A stretch of DNA of 6,532 nt from a bacterium (GTDB lineage Bacteria > Ratteibacteria > UBA8468 > B48-G9 > DTJG01): contig JAOAAW010000165.1 of assembly GCA_026418655.1 (NCBI GenBank), forward strand, positions 1-6,532. The letters are read 5' to 3'. The stretch's first letter is position 1; the number at the start of each line of letters is the position of its first letter. This document shows positions 1 to 6,120 of this stretch, piece after piece. The position numbers and the translations under genes are program-made. The notes below the pieces were generated by a model that saw only the letters and a list, made by a program, of their open reading frames with translations, was not told the DNA's origin and searched no databases.

Positions 1-2
1 CC

Positions 3-1658
3 TATAGAGTGGGGCACTGTTATCGTTGTGATACAGTTATTGAACCATACATTTCACAGCAATGGTTTGTGAAAATGAAACAGCTTGTAGAACCTGCAAT
101 AAAGGTGGTATTAGATGGAAAACTAAAATTTTATCCCGAAAGATGGACAAAAATATATCTTCACTGGCTTAATAATATTCAGGATTGGTGTATAAGTCGT
201 CAGATATGGTGGGGGCACAGAATACCTGTTTGGTATTGTAAAAATAAAAACTGTGTTCCCATTGCTTCAATTGAAAAACCAGAATTATGTTCAAATTGTG
301 GGGGTAGTGAATTCATTCAGGATGAAGATGTTCTTGATACATGGTTTTCTTCATGGTTATGGCCATTTGCTGTTTTTGGTTGGCCTGAAAAAACAAAGGA
401 TTTAGAATTTTTTTATCCCACCAGTACTCTTGTAACCGCACAGGAGATACTTTTTTTCTGGGTAGCAAGAATGGTAATGGCAGGTTTTGAATTTACAGGT
501 AAAAAACCTTTTGAGGCAGTGTATATTCATGGTACTGTGAGAGATGAGACCGGGAGAAAGATGAGTAAATCACTCGGCAACGCGATTGACCCAATAGAGA
601 TTATTGAAGAAGTCGGAGCTGATGCGTTGCGATTTAGTTTAATATCTCTTACTGCTTTTGGTCAGGATGTCTTCTTACCGTCGAAGTTTCATTATAAAGG
701 AAGAAACTTTTTAAACAAAATCTGGAATTCTTGTAGATACATTGAAATGCTTTTGGAAAAAAATAAATGTGAAAAAGTTGATATGATAGACATTGAAAAA
801 ATTTCCAACGAATTCACTCTACCCGAGAGATGGATTTTAACACTTCTCAATAGAAAAATAGACCACATTAACCGTTGTCTTCACAATTTTAAATTTAATG
901 AAGCAACAGATTTACTCTATGAATTCTTCTGGCATGAATTTTGCGACTGGTATCTTGAATTGTCAAAAAAATATTGTGAAAAAGACCCCTATCTTATAAA
1001 ATGTGTAATTCCTGTACTTTTTCATGTTTTTGAAAAAATTCTCAAGCTTTTACATCCTTTTATTCCTTTTATCACAGAAGAGATATACAATAGGTTTAAA
1101 AAATATACTGCTAAAAGTGATATTTTTATCGCAGTAAGTCCTTGGCCAGAATCTATAAAAAGTATTAATTTTGAAGATTCATTAATTTTGATGGACAAAA
1201 TAAAGAAGATTGTCGTTGAGATAAGGGACATCAAAACGTGTTTCAGAATTCCTTTTACCAGCAAAGTCGAAGGTAAATATCATGGGATTTCTTTGCTTGA
1301 TTATAATGAATATAGAGAAGATATTGAATTCCTTGCAAAAGTGCAATTTAAGAAAGTAGATAAAAATATAAAATTAAATCCGAATGACGAAATTGTCCGA
1401 AACTGGGATAGTGGTTGGTTTTCTATAAGAATTAAAGGAATCGTAAATGTTAAAGAAGAGATAGAGAGATTATACAATGATAGAGAAAAAATTTTGAAAA
1501 TTTATGACGAAACAGGAAAAAAACTTGCAAGTCAATCTTTTTTGAGCAAAGCACCAGTAGAGATTGTTGAGAGAACGAAAAAGTTATACGGTGAACTTGA
1601 AGAAGAACTCCGCAAGATTGACAAAAACATTAAATTTTTAAAAGGAGAAAATCAATGA
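3..1658 (+). CDS. valS: Valyl-tRNA synthetase, C-terminal ~550 residues (5' end outside window)
   Basis: Class I aminoacyl-tRNA synthetase that charges tRNA-Val with valine in the cytoplasm. The frame is open to the left edge (first full codon at 3). The GTG at 9 is an internal Val of the family's VGHCYRC motif, not a start. In order there follow: a Cys pair in GHCYRC and QWFVKM (around 18-80); a zinc-ribbon-like CX4C...CX2C set (237-299); DTWFSS (336-353); the ATP-binding loop KMSKS (558-572); an anticodon-binding helical domain including HEFCDWYLELSKKY (about 810-1160, with the LHPFIPFITEEIY motif); and a C-terminal charged coiled-coil tRNA-binding arm (about 1440-1650, motif FLSKAP). The HIGH motif and most of the editing domain must lie upstream, roughly 350 residues, judging by usual ValRS lengths of about 860-950. 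The stop overlaps the rplU start by 4 nt (ATGA). ValRS rather than IleRS or LeuRS is supported by GHCYRC, DTWFSS and the C-terminal arm. Confidence 0.97.
   Translation, partial: YRVGHCYRCDTVIEPYISQQWFVKMKQLVEPAIKVVLDGKLKFYPERWTKIYLHWLNNIQDWCISRQIWWGHRIPVWYCKNKNCVPIASIEKPELCSNCGGSEFIQDEDVLDTWFSSWLWPFAVFGWPEKTKDLEFFYPTSTLVTAQEILFFWVARMVMAGFEFTGKKPFEAVYIHGTVRDETGRKMSKSLGNAIDPIEIIEEVGADALRFSLISLTAFGQDVFLPSKFHYKGRNFLNKIWNSCRYIEMLLEKNKCEKVDMIDIEKISNEFTLPERWILTLLNRKIDHINRCLHNFKFNEATDLLYEFFWHEFCDWYLELSKKYCEKDPYLIKCVIPVLFHVFEKILKLLHPFIPFITEEIYNRFKKYTAKSDIFIAVSPWPESIKSINFEDSLILMDKIKKIVVEIRDIKTCFRIPFTSKVEGKYHGISLLDYNEYREDIEFLAKVQFKKVDKNIKLNPNDEIVRNWDSGWFSIRIKGIVNVKEEIERLYNDREKILKIYDETGKKLASQSFLSKAPVEIVERTKKLYGELEEELRKIDKNIKFLKGENQ
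1641..1647 (+). promoter_or_regulatory. Shine-Dalgarno site of rplU
   Basis: AAAGGAG lies 7 nt before the ATG at 1655, inside the last codons of valS. It is the only strong ribosome binding site in the window. It fixes the rplU start and suggests that L21 is initiated efficiently on its own as well as by coupling to valS. Confidence 0.85.
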
Positions 1659-1975
1659 AAGCAATAATCGGAATCTCTGGGAAACAATTTCATGTTGAAC
1701 CGAATGATATTATTGAGGTTTTCAGGTTGAAGCAGAGAAAAGGAGAGCAATTCGAAATCAAGAATGTTTTTGCACTTGAAAAGGAAGGGCAGATTATTAC
1801 CGATAGGGACTATCTTGGAAAATGTTCTGTAATCGCTGAGGTGGTTGACGAAAAAAAAGGTGAAAAAATTTATGTTTTCAAAAAGAAAAAAAAGACAGGA
1901 TACAAGCGTAAAAAAGGCCACAGGGATCTAATTTCGCTTGTAAAGATCATAAAAATTCAAGATGTTACATCCTAA
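1655..1975 (+). CDS. rplU: 50S ribosomal protein L21
   Basis: Ribosomal protein bL21, which binds 23S rRNA in the large subunit. The 106 residues match the family's usual length (about 100-105). The N-terminus has the typical GKQFHVEPNDII strand (residues 9-20). The lysine-rich rRNA-contacting C-terminal signature runs from KIYVFKKKKK (71-80) through GYKRKKGHR (82-90). The start is set by the AAAGGAG site and the ATGA overlap with valS. In most bacteria rplU is followed at once by rpmA (L27); here hflX follows with a 14-nt overlap and no L27 gene is present. The coding sequence contains two runs of eight A (1851-1858 and 1886-1893), and the frame is intact across both. Confidence 0.97.
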   Translation: MKAIIGISGKQFHVEPNDIIEVFRLKQRKGEQFEIKNVFALEKEGQIITDRDYLGKCSVIAEVVDEKKGEKIYVFKKKKKTGYKRKKGHRDLISLVKIIKIQDVTS

Positions 1976-3089
1976 AGTTCTTACTGGTTTGGATATAGCG
2001 GGTAAGAGAGCCATAATCATTTCATTTTATGATAGATTTTCAAATCAAACCGAAGAAAATCTTGAAGAACTTAGATCACTTGCTCGGACACTTGAGTTGA
2101 ATGTTGTCAAGGACATTATTACGAAACATCCAGAGCCGATACATCCTGCAACCTATCTCGGTAAAGGAAAAATCCAAGAAATAGCCAGAATTGTTTCAGA
2201 ACAAAGATGTGATATTGTAATTTTTGAAAAAGAACTCACGCCCGTTCAGCAGCGGAATCTTGAAAACTTACTGGGAGCCTCTGTGATTGATAGAACCGTT
2301 TTGATACTTTTTATTTTTGGCAGGCATGCACATACACTGGAAGGTAAATTACAGGTGGAACTTGCACAATTGACATATTTGTTGCCAAGGCTTTCTGGTT
2401 TCTATGGAAACCTTTCAAGACTTGGGGGTACTATAGGAACAAGAGGACCAGGGGAACAAAAACTGGAAATTTATAGAAGAAGAGCGAGAGAAAGGATCAG
2501 AATCCTCAATTTTAAGATTAAAGAAATAGAAAAACACAGAGAGGTAATTCGTGAATCAAGACAACGCAAAAATTTTCCTCTGGTTACTCTTATTGGTTAT
2601 ACAAATGTAGGAAAAAGTACCTTACTTAATTCATTAACACATAAAAATGATGCAGTTGTTGATAATAAGCTATTTTCAACACTTGATCCGCTAACTCGAC
2701 TTGTATACCTGGGCAATGGCAATTTTTGCCTTGTTTCTGATACAGTAGGTCTTCTTTATTCTTTACCACATCATTTAATTGCTGCCTTTAAAGCAACCCT
2801 TGAAGAATTGAAATTTTCGCATCTTCTCATATGTTTGATAGATGCTGTTTGTTTCACCCTCGACAAACAGATAAAAACCATTGAAAATGTTCTTAAAATT
2901 ATTGAAATCGAGAATAAACCAAGGATTTTTGTGTTTAATAAAGTAGACCTTTTGAATGAAGGGGAATTGAATTTTTTGAAGAGCAATTACCCAGATGCAA
3001 TTTTTATATCAGCAAAAAACGGATTCGGGCTTGATATTCTTAAAGCAAGAATAAGCAGGATGGTAGGTGAATATGCCTATTTCCGGTAA
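1962..3089 (+). CDS. hflX: Ribosome-splitting GTPase HflX
   Basis: Translational GTPase of the HflX branch. In studied bacteria it binds the 50S subunit and splits stalled or stress-inactivated 70S ribosomes. The 375 residues are full length for the family. The N-terminal HflX domain (about 1-115) contains YLGKGKIQEI and the LTPVQQRNLE segment. A middle region follows, with LEGKLQVELAQL, GGTIGTRGPGEQKLE and a basic helix (about 120-200). The G domain has G1 GYTNVGKST (212-220), a G2 Thr in LFSTLDP, G3 DTVG (260-263), LPHHLIAAFKATLEE, G4 NKVD (326-329) and G5 SAK (350-352). Two normally well-kept spots differ: LILDIFAQRA-type sequence is LILFIFGRHA, and DTVGFI is DTVGLL. The ATG overlaps the rplU end by 14 nt with no clear Shine-Dalgarno sequence, so translation is probably coupled. 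A TTG at 1989 is a less likely start. The nearest alternative families (Era, Der, ObgE) lack the QVELAQL and GTRGPGE motifs. Confidence 0.96.
   Translation: MLHPKVLTGLDIAGKRAIIISFYDRFSNQTEENLEELRSLARTLELNVVKDIITKHPEPIHPATYLGKGKIQEIARIVSEQRCDIVIFEKELTPVQQRNLENLLGASVIDRTVLILFIFGRHAHTLEGKLQVELAQLTYLLPRLSGFYGNLSRLGGTIGTRGPGEQKLEIYRRRARERIRILNFKIKEIEKHREVIRESRQRKNFPLVTLIGYTNVGKSTLLNSLTHKNDAVVDNKLFSTLDPLTRLVYLGNGNFCLVSDTVGLLYSLPHHLIAAFKATLEELKFSHLLICLIDAVCFTLDKQIKTIENVLKIIEIENKPRIFVFNKVDLLNEGELNFLKSNYPDAIFISAKNGFGLDILKARISRMVGEYAYFR
3057..3060 (+). promoter_or_regulatory. Candidate Shine-Dalgarno of the DHH phosphoesterase gene
   Basis: AGGA within the hflX tail sits 6 nt before the GTG at 3067 and 12 nt before the ATG at 3073. 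The spacing favours the GTG. A second short AGG at 3065-3067 would lie 5 nt before the ATG. The start is therefore ambiguous by two codons. Confidence 0.45.
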
Positions 3090-4053
3090 TGACAGAAAGG
3101 TTGTAACAAAAATTTGTAACATTATCAAAAAGCACAAAAATTTTTTGTTGACGACACATCAAGTTCCCGATGGAGACGGACTTGGTTGTGAACTTGCTTT
3201 TTTGAGGATTTTGAAAAGGCTTGGAAAAAATGTTTTCATTATTAATGAGGTGGCTTCATCACAGGTTTATAGTTTCTTACCTGGGTATTCAGAAGTTCAG
3301 GTTGCCGCCATGTACAAGGGCGAAAAGATAAATGCTGATGTGACAATTGTTTTTGACTGTAGCGCCAAACAAAGGATAGGGAGAATACTTTCTTTTGTAG
3401 GGGAGACAAAAATTATTAATATCGATCATCACTATGGGAACACCTTTTTTGGCGATATAAACTGGGTATCCGAAACTCGTTCATCGGTAGGTGAAATGTG
3501 TTTTTTTATTGCAAAACATTTGGATTGTTTAGATAAGGGCATCGCCGAATGTTTTTATGTCTCAATTCTAACAGATACAGGTTCTTTCAAACACAATTTT
3601 AATGTGGAAACGATATCGGTAGTTGCTGAACTGCTCAAGGTAGGAATAGACCCGGAAAAGATTGCGGACAATGTCTATCATAATAATTCAATTGCAGCCC
3701 TTAATCTTCTCGGTCATGCACTTGTTAATCTGCAATATGCACCTGATTTAAGGACTGCCTGGACAGTTTTGAGAAAGTGCACCTTCGAAAAAACAAAAGC
3801 CACCGAGCAGGACTCTGAACTTGTCATAGATATGTTACAAACTGTTGAAAAAACGGATTTTGTTTTTCTTGTGAGAGAAAGAAACAATGAAATAAAATTC
3901 AGCTTGAGAAGCAGAAAATCTTTTAATGTCAGAAAAATTGCTGAACATTTTGGTGGTGGAGGACATGACAGTGCTTCAGGGTTTTCTATTAAAAACGCTT
4001 CAATTAATTCTGCTCTTGAAAAATTTTTTAGATACTTAAAAGAGAGAAGTTAG
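3067..4053 (+). CDS. nrnA: DHH/DHHA1 phosphoesterase, NrnA-like (nanoRNase / pAp phosphatase)
   Basis: Manganese-dependent DHH phosphoesterase. NrnA relatives degrade 2-5 nt RNAs and dephosphorylate 3'-phosphoadenosine 5'-phosphate; some close relatives act on pApA from c-di-AMP breakdown, so the exact substrate is inferred. The 328 residues match the family. The N-terminal DHH domain has the metal motif THQVPDGDGLG (H31, D35, D37), an Asp in VFDCSAKQR, the DHH triad (D120-H122) and LTDTGSFKHN. The C-terminal DHHA1 domain carries the substrate-binding GGGGH (296-300). The motif I position that is often GS reads GC here. The reading starts at the GTG at 3067; the ATG at 3073 is an alternative. 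It overlaps hflX by 23 nt (17 with the ATG) and ends 3 nt before truB. nrnA next to truB is a common bacterial arrangement, usually after rbfA. It lacks the HD, CBS or transmembrane parts that would suggest GdpP or RecJ. Confidence 0.9.
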   Translation: MNMPISGNDRKVVTKICNIIKKHKNFLLTTHQVPDGDGLGCELAFLRILKRLGKNVFIINEVASSQVYSFLPGYSEVQVAAMYKGEKINADVTIVFDCSAKQRIGRILSFVGETKIINIDHHYGNTFFGDINWVSETRSSVGEMCFFIAKHLDCLDKGIAECFYVSILTDTGSFKHNFNVETISVVAELLKVGIDPEKIADNVYHNNSIAALNLLGHALVNLQYAPDLRTAWTVLRKCTFEKTKATEQDSELVIDMLQTVEKTDFVFLVRERNNEIKFSLRSRKSFNVRKIAEHFGGGGHDSASGFSIKNASINSALEKFFRYLKERS

Positions 4054-4056
4054 ACA

Positions 4057-4767
4057 ATGTATAGGGCAACTGATAAAAAAATCAGTGGATTCATAAATGT
4101 TAATAAACCGATGGGTATTACATCATATGATGTGATCAGGTATATCAAGAAGATCCCGAATTTCCATTCGAAAATTGGCCATACTGGCACTCTGGATCCT
4201 CTTGCTTCAGGGGTTCTGGTTATATGTATAGGAAATGCAACAAAAAAAGCAGATAAATTCCTCAAGATGGAAAAAGAGTATGTTGCGAGTTTGTTGTTAG
4301 GTATTACAACGGATACTGATGACATTCAGGGAAAAATTATTGAAACACGGGAAATAAATGTGGTTGATTTTGAAGAAAATAGAATCCGAGATGTGGTTCT
4401 TTCTTTTATAGGCGAGATCGATCAGGTTCCACCGGTTGTCTCTGCTTTGAGAAGACAGGGTGAAAGACTTTATAAACTCCATAGAAAAGGTAAAACCATT
4501 GTGCCTGAACCAAGGAGGGTCTTTATAAACGAAATTGAGATTAAAAAGATAGAAATCCCGAGGATTGTTTTCAGGGTTGTTTGTTCAAGGGGGACATACA
4601 TACGAGCACTATGCAGAGATATAGGAAAAAAACTTGGATATGGTGCTGTTCAGGAGTCTTTGATAAGATTACGAGTGGGACAATTTAGAATAGAGGATGC
4701 AATTCCACTTGAACAACTTAATGAAGGCAATTTAGAAAAATATCTTTTACCTGAGTCAATTGTTTGA
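4057..4767 (+). CDS. truB: tRNA pseudouridine-55 synthase TruB, short form without PUA domain
   Basis: Isomerises U55 to pseudouridine in the T-arm of elongator tRNAs. The catalytic motif GHTGTLDPLASGVL holds the nucleophile D47. Other family blocks are the start GFINVNKPMGITSYDV (11-26), the EYVASLLLG and TTDTDDIQG segment (about residues 73-93), the QVPPVVSALRRQGERLYKLHRKG stretch in two parts, and SRGTYIRALCRDIG (177-190). At 236 residues it ends right after the catalytic fold (VGQFRIEDAIPLEQL). The C-terminal PUA-like RNA-binding domain of the E. coli protein (314 residues) is therefore absent. The end is not a frameshift scar: the next gene begins directly after the stop. Only a purine-rich stretch (GAGAGAAG, 4042-4049) precedes the ATG. 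It lies 3 nt after the phosphoesterase stop, so translation is probably coupled. Confidence 0.96.
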   Translation: MYRATDKKISGFINVNKPMGITSYDVIRYIKKIPNFHSKIGHTGTLDPLASGVLVICIGNATKKADKFLKMEKEYVASLLLGITTDTDDIQGKIIETREINVVDFEENRIRDVVLSFIGEIDQVPPVVSALRRQGERLYKLHRKGKTIVPEPRRVFINEIEIKKIEIPRIVFRVVCSRGTYIRALCRDIGKKLGYGAVQESLIRLRVGQFRIEDAIPLEQLNEGNLEKYLLPESIV

Positions 4768-6120
4768 ATGGATAAACTCATTATAAGTGTTTCTGGTATC
4801 AGGGGAATATATGAAGAATCTTTGACAGAGCAGTGTGTTTTTGATATTGGTAATGCTTTTGGTTTATGGGCAGAAAGGAAAAATATAATAGTTGGTAGGG
4901 ATACCAGAAAAAGCGGAGAAGTCCTGAGCAGACGCTTTATTGAGGGATTATTAAATACAGGGAAAAATGTTTATGATGCCGGAATAGTACCTACACCTGC
5001 ACTAACGTGGTTTGTTGAAAAACATGAAAATTTTGTTGGAGCTGTTATTACAGCAAGTCATAATCCTTTACAATATAATGGTGTAAAACTTATAAGTCCA
5101 TCAGGTACTTTTTTGAATACAGAGGAATTCAAAAACTTTCTTTTCTTTTATCAAACCGCAACAAATAATGGTCGAGGAACCTCAGGGGCTTATTACAGAT
5201 ATAATAGTTTAATGGATGAATTTTTTGTTTCACTTATTAAATGTATTGACTCACAAACCATTAAAAAAAGGAAGTTTAAGGTTGTTGTTGATCCAGTACA
5301 GGGGGTAGGTTCTTTGTATACAAAAAAATTTCTTGAAATGCTTGGTTGTGAGGTTTTAATGATAAATGATGCTCCGATAGGTGAATTTTCACACAATCCA
5401 GAGCCAACACCCGAACATTTAATTGATCTTTCTGGATCTGTCTTAAATAATTTTGCCTGCGTGGGTTTTGCTCAGGATCCTGATTGTGATAGACTGGCTC
5501 TTGTTTCTGAGAATGGCAATTTCATAACCGAAGAACAGGGTTTAGCACTTTTAATAAAATGGATACTTTGTAGAAAGAAAGGGTCTGTGGTTGTAAATAA
5601 TTCCACCACGAGAATTATTGACGATATTTGCAATCAATGGGGCGTGAAATTATTTAGAACCATGGTCGGTGAAGTTCATGTAGTTGAAAAGATGAAGGAA
5701 ACTGACTCAGTTGCTGGAGGAGAGGGTAATGGAGGAATAATATTACCAGATTTTCATTATGGAAGAGATAGTTTTGCAGGAATGGCTTTGACACTTGAAA
5801 TGCTGGCAAAAACAGGGTTAAAACTTTCACAAATGGTTGACGAATTACCTGCATACTTCTTCATAAAAAGAAAAATCAATTTCCCTTTAAACAGAATAAA
5901 AAGTTTATATACATGTCTGGAGGGGAAATTTCCATTTGGTAAAATAGATTATACAGATGGTTTAAGAATCGACCTTAAGGATGAATGGTTAGGCATAAGA
6001 CCTTCTGGAACAGAACCAGTTGTAAGGATTTTTGTTGAGGGGAAAGATCGTGATAGAATCGAATCTATATTGAAAATAATAGAAGGATGTATTACTTCCT
6101 GTGATAAAAATTCTTTATAA
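4768..6120 (+). CDS. glmM: Phosphohexomutase, probably phosphoglucosamine mutase (GlmM/ManB family)
   Basis: Alpha-D-phosphohexomutase that moves a phosphate between C6 and C1 of a sugar through a phosphoserine. The most likely reaction is glucosamine-6-P to glucosamine-1-P, feeding UDP-GlcNAc for the cell wall; mannose or glucose phosphate cannot be excluded. All four functional loops are present in 450 residues: SVSGIRG (7-13); the active-site TASHNP with phosphoserine S97; the metal loop DPDCDR (237-242), whose usual Gly is Cys; the sugar loop GGEGNGG (317-323) followed by HYGRDSF; and the phosphate-binding RPSGTEP (411-417). Typical bacterial GlmM has GGEQSGH in the sugar loop. The GEGNGG form with SGIRG occurs in archaeal-like and Bacteroidota-type mutases, so the substrate is less certain than the fold. 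The ATG follows the truB stop with no gap and no clear Shine-Dalgarno sequence. The 3' end overlaps the opposing LOG gene by 29 bp. Confidence 0.88.
   Translation: MDKLIISVSGIRGIYEESLTEQCVFDIGNAFGLWAERKNIIVGRDTRKSGEVLSRRFIEGLLNTGKNVYDAGIVPTPALTWFVEKHENFVGAVITASHNPLQYNGVKLISPSGTFLNTEEFKNFLFFYQTATNNGRGTSGAYYRYNSLMDEFFVSLIKCIDSQTIKKRKFKVVVDPVQGVGSLYTKKFLEMLGCEVLMINDAPIGEFSHNPEPTPEHLIDLSGSVLNNFACVGFAQDPDCDRLALVSENGNFITEEQGLALLIKWILCRKKGSVVVNNSTTRIIDDICNQWGVKLFRTMVGEVHVVEKMKETDSVAGGEGNGGIILPDFHYGRDSFAGMALTLEMLAKTGLKLSQMVDELPAYFFIKRKINFPLNRIKSLYTCLEGKFPFGKIDYTDGLRIDLKDEWLGIRPSGTEPVVRIFVEGKDRDRIESILKIIEGCITSCDKNSL

Noticed and set aside
1022..1264. An 80-codon - strand frame rich in hydrophobic residues, which could look like a small membrane protein
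   Set aside because: It is antisense to the conserved anticodon-binding part of valS. Hydrophobic shadow frames are expected opposite AT-rich, Lys/Glu/Ile-rich genes.
300..1335. Six GAATTC sites clustered in valS
   Set aside because: They fall in unrelated codon contexts (for example Glu-Phe, Asn-Ser) with no regular spacing. This fits chance in an AT-rich gene.
1652..1921. An 89-codon Phe-rich - strand frame opposite rplU
   Set aside because: It is the complement of the Lys-rich L21 gene (AAA becomes TTT), which explains its composition.
1..1924. No GATC in the first 1924 bases, while about 16 occur afterwards
   Set aside because: It looks uneven, but it is one of many four-letter words that could be checked, and gene-specific codon use explains it. 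No functional claim is warranted.
2370..2400. A TTGACA hexamer inside hflX that could be a promoter -35 box
   Set aside because: No TATAAT-like sequence lies 15-19 nt downstream. Similar TTGACA words at 4822 and near 5788 also lack a convincing -10.
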